Of a stretch of 64,000 nucleotides of DNA, positions 23,340 through 35,699 are shown one piece after another. Source of the stretch: Gaeumannomyces sp. JS-464. Its lineage: Eukaryota > Ascomycota > Sordariomycetes > Magnaporthales > Magnaporthaceae. Each line of letters starts with the position of its first letter. Within the stretch, counting starts at the first letter, position 1. The stretch is from positions 1,116,001-1,180,000 of the forward strand of contig NGZR01000009.1 in the NCBI GenBank assembly GCA_002197995.1, in the 5' to 3' direction. Both the position numbers and the translations under genes were made by a program. Below the pieces are notes generated by a model that was not told the origin of the DNA, did not search any database, and saw nothing but the letters and a program-made list of their open reading frames with translations.

Positions 23340-23790
23340 AAATGCGAAAACGTCTTTTCGCGAAAAAAACCGTTAATTGTAAAAAGCTTTTAGCGATTAT
23401 CCTTTTTTATCGTTTCGAATTGCCTTTTTATTTTTACTATTACGAAGTTTTAAAGCGTAAAAAATGTAAAGCCATTTTTTAAAACTCGTTTCGATATGTG
23501 GAATACTTTCGAATTAACCAATTAAAATGCGACGTTTTAAAACCTTCGCTTACAAAACTTTAAAATATTAGTATTTAGCATTTAAAACTTAAAGCCGAAT
23601 TGAAAAAGGCAAAGAAAAAGGTTTTTCGTTTTTAAAAATAAAAGCAAATGTAATTGGAAAAGATAATGCGCGCGGTACGCCGTGGTATTAATTCGGTAAA
23701 GGAATTGGAGCGTGTTAAGCAAAAGGAGGCTAACTTAAAAAGCTCGCCAAGCTGCTTCGCAGCCCGAGCCCTTCGTAACTCCTGCCGTTT
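23340..23790 (+). pseudogene. antisense coiled-coil ORF remnant at gypsy2 3' end
   Basis: Plus-strand frame opposite to gypsy2, between LTR and chromodomain. It starts near an ATG at 23342 (MRKRLFAKKTVNCKKLL) and later reads LKLKAELKKAKKKVFRF, then LEKIMRAVRRGINSVKELER and VKQKEANLKS. The coiled-coil part matches those at 11770-12060 and 12890-12985. Several stops. Its position and direction are conserved in three gypsy copies, which argues for a real gene carried by this family. Function unknown. Confidence 0.55.
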
Positions 23791-23899
23791 TTCCCTACTA
23801 GCAAGCGTTCGAAGTTAATTTTAACCTAAACCTGTTTGCTTTTTTTAACTTTAATAAATTGTGATTTTTTAACAACTTTTTAAGCTTTATAGCATAATA

Positions 23900-24722
23900 A
23901 GTATGCCTTTAGTTTTTTTTTACTAAAGTTTCGGGTTTAAATTTTAACAGGTTTACAGTTTAATAAATTCCGCGGTGCGTACCGGGGAATTTATTAAGCC
24001 TGCCTTTTTTTTTTCTTTTGCTAACCTTTTTATAAGCGCTTTTGCCGGTATTCCGTTAAAACTTCCTGGCAGTTTATAAGGTTGGTTTTTTTTCCCACGT
24101 GTTTTTTTATAACCGTACTTTTTCCATTTAATTAAGTACTTTCCGGGCTTATATTTTAGCTTATAATTTAGGATTTTTTCAATTTACTATTTTTATTTTA
24201 CGACGATTTCTATTAATTTGTCGCTTTTAAAGCCTGGTAACCCTAGTTTAAATAAGGAAATATAAAAAACCGAATGGGATTTTATAATTAGCGGTTGTAA
24301 AAGTTTATAATTTACGTTCGAAAGCTTTTTTAATACTTTAAACGGTCCTAGTTTTTTATGGTTTAATTTATCGTTTAATCGTTTTATTTTAATATTTCGT
24401 CGAAAAAAATAAACGTTATTTCCCTTTTTAAAAGTTGGTTTTTTAATCTTTTTGTTATTTGTTTAAATAACTATGCGGTACCGTAGCTTTTTTAGCTTTA
24501 CTTAAAAGTGTTTATATAGTTTAATAAGCTTTGTTATTTATACTTCCGCCGTTAAAGTATATTTTCCTAACCAGGGTTTTTTATACGCCGTAAACGTAAA
24601 CCCGTAGTTCGTATAAAACGGTATAATTTTTATGCTTTTATAAGTTAAGCTGTTATAAGCGAATTAAGCTATAAAAAGTAATTATACCTAATCGTTTTAT
24701 TTATGGTTAACATAATAACGTA
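23900..24722 (-). pseudogene. gypsy2 integrase C-terminus and chromodomain remnant
   Basis: The minus strand reads the integrase C-terminal strings (LNDKLNHKKLGPFKVLKK) near 24330-24380. A chromodomain-like ILNYKLKYKPGKYLIKWKKY lies near 24120-24170, followed by a degenerate N-x-x-E-x-x-x-E-Y tail. The chromodomain of this clade targets integration to chromatin. It continues upstream at 31891 beyond LINE1b. The gap is marked by the 20-bp duplication. Confidence 0.75.
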
Positions 24723-24742
24723 AATACTATTTTATGGTTTAA
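24723..24742. repeat. target-site duplication of LINE1b, left copy
   Basis: The 20 bases AATACTATTTTATGGTTTAA recur exactly at 31871-31890. The unoccupied site in gypsy1 (around 10605-10640 on the opposite strand) fits a single copy. Confidence 0.9.
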
Positions 24743-24866
24743 AACAAGTGCTATTAAGCCAAAACAGCTGCTGCGACCTTAAAAACGCGTAGCCGGTTAG
24801 CCCTTCCAAATAATCCAATTTTAACGCCAAAATCGAACCCCTCGCAGCCGACTCGACCCCGGATCG

Positions 24867-26510
24867 ATGCCGCATCGTGCGCGCGCCGACGGCGCGGGCC
24901 AAAAATCGATGGCGATCGATTTTGGGCTCGCGGCCAGTCGGCACGCCACGACGGTGGATTTTCTTAACGCGTTTTCGGATACGCGGGGAAATAGCGACAC
25001 CGATACGAAACCGGCGCGTAGCCGCCAAAATAAAAAAGAAGAAAAGATTATCGATAAGTTAAGGCCTTTTGTAATTAATGGAAAGTTGCTGGAAGTTTTG
25101 CAATTGGTATCGAAGCTAACGAAACGAGGGATTAACGCGAAAGCGGCTCGCTAACGCGAAGCCGCCGCAAAAGGACTAGTGATTAACGACACGCTGTAAA
25201 AGCTTAAAGCAGAAATATTTAAGGAAGTTAAAAAAGCATTGGCTGATATTAAAAAGTCCTATGCCATTGCACTAGCTACGGGCTTACCGGCCCGAATGCC
25301 GGGCGGAACCGAGTCGATTTAACCACGTTAACAGTACTCGAACACGGCGCAACCCCCACCTTAATTTATACCGTTAAAAGTCGAACGAAAGATCGTTATA
25401 AACGTAGGAAAACCCCTAAAAGCAATTAAAAAGCGATTAATAATAAACACTTTACAAGCGTTAAATAACCAATTAAGCACGATAATACGAGCAACGAAAC
25501 GATTCCGGAGCGGAAACGTAATAGTATGCTTTTAAGCAAACGTAAAAAAATATAGGAAAAGAAACGATTAGGTGAAAAAAGTATTCGGCGACCAGGCAAC
25601 GATCCGGGTGCGGATATACGACGTGGTAATTCGAGGTTTTAAATAAAAAGCACTTTTAAAAAACCTAAACGCATTTATTAAAAGTTTAAACGCTGAAAAC
25701 CGAAACGCAAAAGTTAAGTTTATACACGTGTGGCCGGCCCGGACCTTTTACGGATATGCTATGGTATTAGCCCGCATCGGAACGGCAATAATAGCGGATT
25801 AAGCATATAAACGAGGACTTGTAATAAAAGTAGTAATTTATAATTGCGAGCCGTTTATACCAAACGTTAAAGTTAACTAATATTACAATTGCTTCGAATG
25901 GGGACACCGTTAAAAGTTTTGCATTAAACCGAGCCGGTGCCCGTATTGCGGAAAACCGAAACATTAAAAAGAAAAACACTAATGCGACGCCTATTACTAA
26001 TATTAAAAGGCCATACCCAAATGCATAAATTGTAATAAACCGCACCCGGCCTTTTACCGAAAATGCGAAATGGCATAACGCGTTATAGGAAAAGCAAAGG
26101 AAGCATACCAAAACCGACCGAGGAGGTTTATGCTAAAAGGCGCAGCCTATAAACTAATAAAAAACGTTACCTTCCCCATTTTCCAAGCCCGCTAACCTTT
26201 TGGAACCGGAAGGCCAACGAGCTTTAGCAAAAGACGAAGGAATAACTTAAACTCGGATAATAACTTACCGACCCGGACCTTAAAACGCTAACCAGTTGGC
26301 AAACCCCGCAAAGATTTACAGTTACTTAAAAGCCGAACCGACATACGGCCGCCTTCCCTATTTACAACACACTTCGCTTTTAAAACGAGCTCCCCGCTAG
26401 CTAAACCCCCCGTTATTGCAAACGAGCAAATACGCGAGGAAGCCGAAAGGATAACGGCCTTAACAAACCCCCCCGCCCTCCCCCCTTTTCCGAACCGCTA
26501 CCGATAATAA
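24867..26510 (+). pseudogene. LINE1b ORF1 (gag-like, RNA-binding), broken
   Basis: The frame open from ATG 24867 for 95 codons reads DTKPARSRQNKKEEKIIDKL and VLQLVSKLTKRGINAKAAR. Downstream, AIKKRLIINTLQALNNQL and FRSGNVIVC resemble the RRM-like gag part of fungal LINEs. Then come WPARTFYGYAMVLARIGTAI and VVIYNCEPFIPNVKV, and three knuckles at about 25885-26070. In the first, YNCFEWGHR-KFC, the leading Cys is lost. The second is CPYCGKPKH-KEKH-C and the third CINCNKPHPAFYRKC. In related elements this protein packages the RNA. About seven stops interrupt it. The real start may be a little different. Confidence 0.75.
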
Positions 26511-26556
26511 ACAGCATTAGCCCGTGGGACGCACTAAAAAGCCTAAAAAAACCCGT

Positions 26557-29500
26557 ATGGTAATTTCGATATTGTATTGGAATATAAGGAAGGGGAGCGG
26601 AAAAGGAGATATCCCGTTGTTTAGCAGGAAAGAATACGATATAATAGCCATATAAAAGCCGGAGTTGGACCGATATGGAAACCTAAAAAGACTAGCAAAG
26701 TGCAAATACGAGGTGGTTTACTACCAAGCCGACAACCGTTTAAACGCAGCATTATACGTTTATTAACGGCTAAACCCCGCATTGTAAAAAAGCCGAAACG
26801 GATACGATTGGGTAGCAGTAACATTGTAAACCCTATTGGGAAAAATCGATATTTACTCGATATATTCGCCGGATTTAAAAGCATTAGGAAAGTGGCACAC
26901 GCTATTAATAAAAATCGAAACGCAACCGTTACGATATTACGCCGTGCTTATAAGGGATTTTAATATGCACCACTTTATGTGGGACGTTTATAATAAACGA
27001 AACGAAAAAGCAGACGTATTATTATCGCTAACGTATTGGTAGAAACTCGAATTTGCAACACTTTACGGAAAGGTAACGAAAAAAAGATTTGGCGAACGAG
27101 AAAGCATAATCGACTATGCATAAGTATCCGACGCGTTAGCCGTAAAATACGAAGGTAAGGACGATGAAATAAAAGGATCGGATTACCACCCCTAAGTGAT
27201 TTTGGTTAATACCGAAGCGGAGCCGTTCCGGTAAAGAACCGCCGAAAAATGGGTATGGAAAAAAGTAAACACTAACATAAAAAACGACCAGAAAAGGGCA
27301 TTGCAATTGGCTATATAGCATATCGAAATTAAAGATATGGAAATACCGGAAAATATCGATAACCAAATAAACACATTAATAAACTAGCTAACCTTAGTCG
27401 TTAACGAGCTAGCACCGAGGAGGAAAACATTAACTAGTTTTAAGCTAGCACCGTATTAAAACTTAAAATTTACCAAACTCGTTAAAAAAACGAGGAGGTG
27501 CCGGCGTGCACACACGAGGTTAAAAACACAAAATAACCATAACGAATTAAAAGCAGCGGATAAGGCTTTTATAACGGCTTTAAAAAAAACGCAAAACTGG
27601 AAAGCCCCGGGAGCGGACAACCTACCAAACGGACTTTTAAAAGCATGCGGCGAACCCTGCTGGAAAGCTATATTTAAAATAGCTAACGCCAGCTTCAACC
27701 TCGAATATTTTCCGAAGCGCTTTCGAAACGCACTTATAGTAGTACTGCTAAAACTAGGCAAAAGCATAGAAAATAGGAAAATAGCGGGAGGATGGAAACC
27801 GATCGCACTTTTTTCGTCCATTTTTAAAGTTATAGAAGCTATAATAGGAAAACGGATCGCTAACGAAACGGAGGAAAGGGGATTTTTACCGGAAGAACAA
27901 ATGGGCAATAAAGAAAAACGCAGCACTAAATTCGCTATTAAACAAGTGATAAACATAGTAATAACGGCGTGGAATTACGGCGCTATAACCTCGCTATTGC
28001 AATTCGACCTATTAAAGGCATTCGATAATGTTAACCATATTAAACTGCTTAATATAATACGAAAGCAGAGATTTCCATTAAAAATAGTTAAATGGATTAA
28101 AAGCTGGCTTATAAAATAAACGGCCCGGTTCCGGTTCGACGGAAATACGTTAGCGCTAATACTAGTAATTGCAAAAATCCCGTAAGGATTACCACTATTA
28201 CTTATATTATTTATCCTTTACATCGCGTTACTATACGACAAGCTGGAAAAAATCCTAGGGATAACGGTGGTTAGCTTCGCCGACGATACCAACCTTTTAG
28301 CAATAAAAGGCACCATAGCGAAAACGGTACGATTATTGGAAAAAGCTTAAAACATATACCAAACGTGGGCAAAAATAATAGGAATAATATTTAACGCATT
28401 AAAAACCGAGCTATTGCATTTTACTAAAGCCTTGGACTAAACCCGGGTCCGTACCGGAGCCACCCACGTATAACCATCGCTAACGGCGAAATTTCTCGGA
28501 ATTTGGCTAAATTACAAATTAAACTTTAAGGCCCATATTAAACAAACGAAAGGCAAATAGGAAAATAACAACTGGCGATAATAAAAACTTGCAGCGTAAC
28601 GTAAAAGAGCAGCTTCGCTAAAGCGAAACAATTATACGTAGTAATATGCAAAAGCGCGATGGTATATGGAGCTGTAATATACCATTTTCAACGAACTATA
28701 AGGCCGGCCCTAAAACGCGGCCAAAGTTAGCGAAAAAGGAGTATATTTAAAGTGGAGCCGGCAATATAAGCGACGTTATTAGCCCATGAAATAAAAACCT
28801 ACGTGCCACCTTTTAAATATACCTAAACGAAAAGGTAATTAATATGAAAATAAATGGCTGGAAATTGGAATAATACAGCGGATTAACGAAGTGATAACGA
28901 AAGTAGCGGGCCGATTAAAAGGTTAGGGTACCGGAACGGAGTAGGAAACCACATTTTAAAACGGCCAAATAAAAAGGGATAAGCGGAACGCTAAACCGAC
29001 CTAAAATATCCCCGGAACCGAAACGCAAACCAATCCCCCGCGAAACGAAAAGAAATCCAAATATAAACACGCGAAACGCTGGAACTTAACGTAACAATAA
29101 ATAAAAGTAAAAGTTGCCAGCTTAACGAAAGCGGTAAGGAAAACGAACCGGCATAACCGCGTGCTAGCGAATAACCCCTATTTACGGAAAAAATGGTTAA
29201 ATATTACGAAAGAATGCTAAAAGCATACAGCTTAATAGCAATTTAAGTTAAAACGAAAGCTTGGAAATGCTTTCCTATTAGTAGGAACGTGCCCGACGCG
29301 GTAAGCCGCTAGCGAATGCGGTAGCGGATAAAAGGAAATAATAGGCACGTGCTAACCCAATGCACCCGTTGGGACAAATAGCGGGATAGTACCGGAATGG
29401 CATAAGCGGATAGCCGAAAAGCATATTTTAAGCTGGGAAATAGGGAATATACCATTTAAAAAGTAGCAAGCTAATGTTTAAAATTAGAAAAAAAAATAAA

Positions 29501-29686
29501 ACAGCGAAAAGGTGGAAAAGAACGCGCAAAAAGAGAGGAGAAAAAAAACGTTACCAAATCGGAGAAACCGAACCATAAACAACCATAAAACGCTAAGAAA
29601 AATACCTATTAAAAAACGAGGGGAAAAAAAAGTGACCGACGTTAAACCCATATGCGAGCCGTAACCGGAAAAAAAACCGCTAAACT
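26557..29686 (+). pseudogene. LINE1b ORF2: endonuclease and reverse transcriptase, broken
   Basis: ATG at 26557 starts MVISILYWNIRKGSGKGDI, the usual beginning of an APE endonuclease (I-x-x-W-N). EYDIIAIQKPEL-like, KIDIYSIYSPDLKALG and RDFNMHHFMWD (about 26960-26995) follow. RT starts near 27590 (WKAPGADNLPNGLLKACGE) with WKPIALFSSIFKVIE, FLPEEQMGNKEKRST, FDLLKAFDNVNH and SFADDTNLLAIKG, the F-A-D-D box intact at 28276-28287. Compared with LINE1a about 370 bp between endonuclease and RT are missing. After 28420 a thumb-like segment (YGAVIYHFQRTIRPALK) is seen, but I found no RNase H. The end is taken at a stop near 29686 and is uncertain. Confidence 0.75.
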
Positions 29687-29689
29687 AAT

Positions 29690-31860
29690 CATTTCCATTT
29701 TTATTTATTTCCTTTAACATTTCGTTAATAACATCCTCCCGATACTTAGCTAAAACCCGACCAAAAGTAAAATTAAAAGGATTTTGCACGAAAGACATTT
29801 AGCAAACATAAAAAGGTTAGCGGACCGAAGGAAAATAGCGATACAAAAAAAACATCGATAAACCTGTATTTTAGCCCGTTTTAAAACCAACGCCTCCATT
29901 CGAATGCGGTTAAACGAGTTTTACGCATCGATAATTTTAAAAGCCTAACCCGATATGGTTTGCGCCGGGGGCATTATGTTACCGGAAAAGGAGCGAACGA
30001 AACCCGAGCCACCAAATGCAGCTACAATAGCAAAAGCGCTTTTTAAGCTGGAAGGGAACAAGCGCGAAAACCCAGCATTAAAAAGAACGCTAAACCGCTT
30101 CCCGATGTTTTTCGCAAATCGGACGTAGCCGGCGATAACGTGCTTTAAAATGGTATAACGAAGTTGGAAAAAGCATTAGTAATAAAGCATATAATACCGG
30201 AATAGGACCGTTATAAATCTTAGCGGCATAAGCGATTTCCGCTAAAATATTTTCCAAATCGGTAGCAGTTTTGGGGAGGGATTAGATATAGCGCTAATAA
30301 GCACGAAAAACGTTATAAACCTAATCCTTAGTGCTAATGGAAAGCTACCGAGGCGAAACCGATAAATTAGTAATAAAAAAAGCAATAAAGGAAAAAGGAA
30401 AAGAAATAACAAACCTAAACGTAAACACCGCGCAAAAAGGCGCATTTTATACAAATTAAAGCGCGAAAAGCTAAAAACATAAATTAATACGACTAAAACC
30501 GAGCAAAGAAAAAAACGAAGCAAATAAGAAATATATAAGCCTTATAATAACATCCCCGAACGACGCCAACACTATCGATACCGTTAGCGAAACGCTAAAT
30601 GCAATTAATACAAATTTTGCAAGCAGGTTTAAAAAATTAACGAAGCGGGATAAAAAAAGGAACGATACGGGAAATATACACCATTAAATTATAAAAAATG
30701 TAACCCGGAAAAACAACGATCGCCGCCTTATACTTTTTTTAATAGTACAAACGGTAGGGCTAAAGGAAAAAAGAGAAAAGATTAGCAAAAAAACAGGGAA
30801 CGAAGCGGTGTAAAACCGCACTTACAGTTTTAACGCGGGGGTTCGGAGTAACGCCGGCTTCGGAGTCGTCGTTATTATTAAAGCTGGAAAATGGGTGCTC
30901 GTTGCGATCGCTACGAGGAGGAGTAAACGCAGGGCCGCTATTACCACCGCTGCCGCTATGGCCGCCGCGCGCATTACCGCGCGCGCCGCCGCGAGGAGAA
31001 CGGGGAGTTTTGTTTTTGGGAGCTATAATATAGGAAGATAGGAGCCGGAAAGGGAACGAGGCGCGGGAAGGCAAATGTAAAGGCGCGGGCGGGAGGATGC
31101 GCGAAAGTTGGGAGCAAAAGTGGGAAAAAAGAATTAAAAGTTGTAATAAGAAAAAAATTAAGGGAGGGCGAAAAAGAAAGGGTAAAAACCTTTAAAGGTA
31201 AAAGGGGAAGGAACGGTGGAAACCCGCACCCGGAAGGAAATAAAAGCATAACCGGAAGGCACGATATAAATAAAGCAGGAGTAATATAATTACGAAAACG
31301 GCGAACTAATAAAAAGATCGGATGCGCGCTATAAGCGAGGAAATAATCCGCAACCGGAGCGTCACTTCCGGAAGCGAATAATACAATTACGTTAAGTTAC
31401 CCGACGTTAACCACGACCCCCGAACCTTACGGAGCAGCCACGCGACCAGGCACCGAAGCGGGACCGGAAAACCTCGGGACGCGGACAATTAGGCCACCGT
31501 AACCAACCGAACTAATACTACCACTATTAATATTACCATAAAAAGAGAAAACCCGGCACCGGGGCGCTACCTAAGCGCAATATGCATTCCTTATAATTTT
31601 TCCTTTGCGTATTTTCCTATTGTTACTATTAATTATAAGAACGCTTTCGCGATGGAACCTTTAAAAGCAGTCGCAGGAATTAAGCAAACGGCACCATTGT
31701 TTAATATAGCAAAAACCGTATACGAAAAGCAGATATGGTTTTTACTTCTAGGCTACCAAGCCGGATGCGGACCGCACCCGGAAACGAGTTTAAAGGTTTT
31801 TACATGTATATAAAAACAGCAAAGGCACCGAGGTTTTTACAAACATAACGGCAGTATGAC
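29690..31860 (+). other. long 3' region of LINE1b without recognised gene
   Basis: Lies inside the LINE1b duplications, so it belongs to LINE1b or to something nested in it. The plus strand is strongly A/G-rich. A more GC-rich, little-mutated block lies at about 30740-31640, including CGCGCG-rich sequence at 30965-31000. Minus-strand open frames (30242-30523, 30760-31074, 30974-31249) are low-complexity and have no recognisable domain. One short minus-strand string (FGRVLAKYREDVINEMLK, about 29720-29775) looks protein-like but is isolated. Confidence 0.4.
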
Positions 31861-31870
31861 TAATAATAAT

Positions 31871-31890
31871 AATACTATTTTATGGTTTAA
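31871..31890. repeat. target-site duplication of LINE1b, right copy
   Basis: Exact repeat of 24723-24742, placed directly after the (TAA)n tail. Confidence 0.9.
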
Positions 31891-34800
31891 TTCGTTTGTT
31901 TTATTTATCCATTTATTTAAAAATAATAAGCTATAAATAAAAAGTGTTTTGCTTTTAGCTTATTTTTAAGCCCTTTCCAAAACTTGTTTATAAATAGCTT
32001 ATTTTTATTCGTAATTAAACGGTTCGGCGTACCGTATTCCGCTATAACATGTTTAATAAAAACGTACGCTAATTTTGTAACGTTATTACTTTTTTTATAC
32101 GATAGGAATAAAACGTACTTAGTAAACCTATTTACTACTACTAGTATATTATCGTATTTATTTTTAATTATCGGTTTTTAAATTAAAAAACTTAATAACA
32201 AAATTTATAATAATTTCTCACCACGCTTTGCAAACGCCGGTAAAAGTTGCAAAAACCCGTAAAACTTATGCTTACGAGCTTTATTTTTAACACAGTTTTC
32301 GCAGTCCTTTATTGCATTTTATATTTCGGCTTAAGTTTTTACAAACCCGTGGTGTTATTATAACAGTTTTTACGTTTTAATTACGCTTTAATAGTTATAT
32401 GCCAATTGGTTATAAATTTGTTAAATTTTTATTAAGGTTTAAACTTTCCCTTATTAAACCGTTTTAGCAAGTATTTTTTATGCCGGAATTAAAAATCCGT
32501 TTGGATTTTTCGATAAAATTATTTGTATTTTTTTAAGTATTACAACCTAATGGTTCGGTTATTAGCTTAAAGCGTTTGCCTAACCGTTTTTCGACTTTGT
32601 TTAGTATTTAATCCGGATGTTATAATTTTACAAAAGCTCGTTTTAACGCATTTATCGTTTGTTTAAGTTTTTACTAATGCTAAAATATATAAAGTTTTTA
32701 TAATTTATATACATTATAATTTAATATTTCGCTTTATAAAAGTATGGTCGCCATTTTATTAATGCTTAAATAATTATTAAATCTTTTTATCGTAAATTTA
32801 ATAATTTAATTTAGGTTTATTTAACTTTTGCAAAAAAAAACGCGCAAAGGTATAACCGTTTTTAGTCGTTTTATTATCTTAATTAGCCGCCGATCGCGTA
32901 ATTCGACGCGTCGGTTTTAATTTCGAAAGGTTTTTTCGGGTTTGAAAATGCTAACATTAGTTTTTTCAATACAGCGTTTTATAATTGCTTAAAAGCTTTT
33001 TATTTTTATCCATTCCTATAAAACTGGTGGTTATTTTTAGTAAAATCCGTAAATAATGTGGCGATTTTGCTATAATTACGGATAAACCGTTGATAAACGT
33101 TTAAAAATCCTAAAAACTTTCGTACTTTCGTAACGTTTTTAAATATAAGCCATTTTTTAACTTTTTCGACTTTTTTAAGGTTTATACAAACTTGTTTAAA
33201 TATAATTATAAACTTTAAAAAGGCGACGTTTTACAAATGCTATTCGCATTTTTTTAATTTAATAAAAAGCTTTGTGTTAAGCAACTTTTAAAGCATTTTA
33301 TATACGTGCTACTTATGCCTTTTTATCGTTTCCGAAAAAAATAAAATGTTATTTAAATATATAAAACGAAAAAGTTAAAATATTCGCGTAATATATAGTT
33401 AATTATCTTTTAAAACGTGCCTAATGCATTAATAAGCCCGAAAGTTATTATTAAAAACTCGTAGCATTTAAACTTTATTTTAAAAGCTGTAAGCCATTTT
33501 TAACCTTTTTAATTCGTATTAAATTATAAGCTTTTCGTAAATTTAAAACCGTAAAATACTAGGTTTTACCGAGTTTATCACGTAATTTGTTAATAAAACG
33601 CAAAAATATCGATTTTTAACGGTAGCTTCGTTTAACGAGCGGTAATTGATATATATTCGCTTCGTACCGTTTTTTTTCTTTATATAATCCCGTATTTTAT
33701 TAAAAAATCGAAACGATTAATTTATTCCTTTTGTAAATTTTCCTCTAATTTTTTTTAACACCTTTTCTTATTAAAAGCTAAGCTAATATAACTTTTAATA
33801 CTTAAATTACGTTTTTAATTTAAACTTAATTTTAAAATCGAACGGTTTATATTCGGAAAGCACCGTTTTTAGGTTTTTCCTAAATAACTTTTCGTATTTG
33901 TGGTATTTTTTCGAAACATTTGCAAGCCGTTTTTTAATATTGGTTTAATTATTATAATCGTTTTCCATTTTGGATAATCGTATATTCGTTAATGCTAAAT
34001 GCGAAGGTAAACTGCCAAATTTTGTTACCGTTATAACCTTTTTTCGTTGCTTTTTATATTTACGGTTTTAGGTTTATAATTAGTAAACCTTTTTAATTAT
34101 TTCGTGGCTTTTTTATTGGATTTAACTGGTAACCCAATTTATCCGCAAGTTATTTTTCTTAAACCAAAGGATTTTAAAAATAAGGTTTCCTTTTTTTATA
34201 TTTAGCTTATTTAATATAATAGTAACGTTTTTCCCGCTTTAGGTGTGTAATGTTATTAATTGCGTTTTTCGGTTAATCTATTTTTTATTATAAGCGATAA
34301 GTTTTTTTTTAACCGTTTTTAATTAATACGGTTAATGTTTCCGTTTTATAGGAATTTTATACCGTTTAACCGCTTATAACGATATATAATCGCTTTATAT
34401 TTCGCAATCGATTATTATTTTAACTTTTTTCCTTTAATATTTCATTCGAAACGTTAATAAGTTATACGGTTAATTCGATTTTGCTATTGCAAGGGTTTTT
34501 ATTATTTCTTTTTGTTTTCCACTTTATATTTTCCTTTTAAGTAATTCTTTTAATTTTTTAATAAAAGGAACAAGTACCGTACTTTCGTTTTTTTATTTAG
34601 GTCGAACGGGATATACGCTCGCGTAATCCTTTAATATGAAACTTCCGCCTTTTATGCCATATGCTTTTTACATTTTACAATTTTACATTTTCTTTAATTA
34701 AACGTTTTAATAACGCATAGTATTTAATGCTATTTGTTAGGTTTAAAAATTGCGGTAAATTTACTAATTTAGGTTAATTTCTACCGTAGCAATTAAAATG

Positions 34801-35300
34801 CTAAACGGGGTTTAATTTTAAGCTTACTTCCTATTTTCCGTGGAAAGAAATCGTGCTTAAGCTTAGGTTATAAATGGAATTTGCACTTTTTATAAATACA
34901 TTTTGCTTAAAAAAAAATGTAAATGTTTAAAATGTTTTATATCGATATTAGGGTGGTTTTTAAAATTTAACGCAATTTTTTTTTTTAGCTTTTTTACGTT
35001 ATTAAACCGGTAATTAACATATTTAACTTCCTATTAATCGTTAAATTATAATAAAAATTAACTATCGTTTTTATCCGCCGGGGTAACGTAACATAACAAG
35101 CTATTTGGGTTTTTTAAAACCTTAACGGTTTAAAAACATTTAAATACGTTAAATAGGGTAAAAACGCGCTAGTTCTTCCAGCTTTTACGAATTATAAGTA
35201 TAAAAGCCACATCGTTTAAACCTTTTACGCGGTTTTAAAACTTAGCCGTTTCGAAATTTCGGTTTGCCTTCGCGTTAGTGTTAAAATCCTTTGGTTTTTA
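31891..35300 (-). pseudogene. gypsy2 pol: protease region, RT, RNase H, integrase remnant
   Basis: On the minus strand the RT is read around 33700-33050: RYEANISI-like, WLTAFKIKFKCYEFLI, FKKIINYILREYFN-like, then Y-I-stop-I in place of the Y-I-D-D box (about 33330-33345). LIGKFLGFVI-like and YKRLSTVYP-like strings follow, then RNase H with FKPEKTFRNN-like sequence near 32920-32970. Integrase runs to 31891 and resumes at 24722. The same family as gypsy1, whose RT strings match closely. Catalytic Asp codons are lost and stops are very frequent. Protease was not recognised with confidence. Confidence 0.78.
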
Positions 35301-35699
35301 AAAAAGGTGTATTTGGTTTAAAAGCTTTTTTCGAGCTTTTTTTTTCTTTTAAACCGCTTATTAAAATTACCCCTTTTTAAGTTTAACGAAAAGCAGCGTC
35401 GTTTTTTTCCTTTAAATCCTTAAGCTTAAAAACGATCCGCTATTTCCTTTGTTATCGTATACGACTTTAATAACTTTAAGCATAACAATGCTTTATATTT
35501 TCCGCGGGTACCTTCCGGTAATTTCCTTATCGAACCGGTATATAACACATTATTCGTTATAGCAGTTTATTTAGTTAAACGCCGGCCCGGGGCATAATCC
35601 TTTCGGTATCGGGCTTTTTTACGTTCGTTAAAAGTTGGCCAATTAGCGGTTATTATCCCGCTAAAAGCAGTTGATTTTAATATAGCTGGTTTAACCGTA

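Larger units (their letters stand above)
24743..31870 (+). mobile_element. Tad-like non-LTR retrotransposon LINE1b
   Basis: About 7.1 kb between 20-bp duplications, ending in a (TAA)n tail (31861-31870), typical of target-primed insertion. It contains ORF1 with zinc knuckles and ORF2 with endonuclease and RT on the plus strand, then a long 3' part. It is inserted in the gypsy2 integrase. The same family as LINE1a. Stops are spread throughout, but the region 24.8-28.4 kb is less mutated than LINE1a. Confidence 0.88.

Noticed and set aside
27456..27956. 166-codon minus-strand frame
   Set aside because: It lies opposite the LINE1b RT, which is recognisable on the plus strand. Hydrophobic composition without any domain.
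30760..31249. Two overlapping minus-strand frames (RGG-like and Phe/Pro-rich)
   Set aside because: Low-complexity, mutually overlapping in different frames, and inside LINE1b on the wrong strand. No domain seen.
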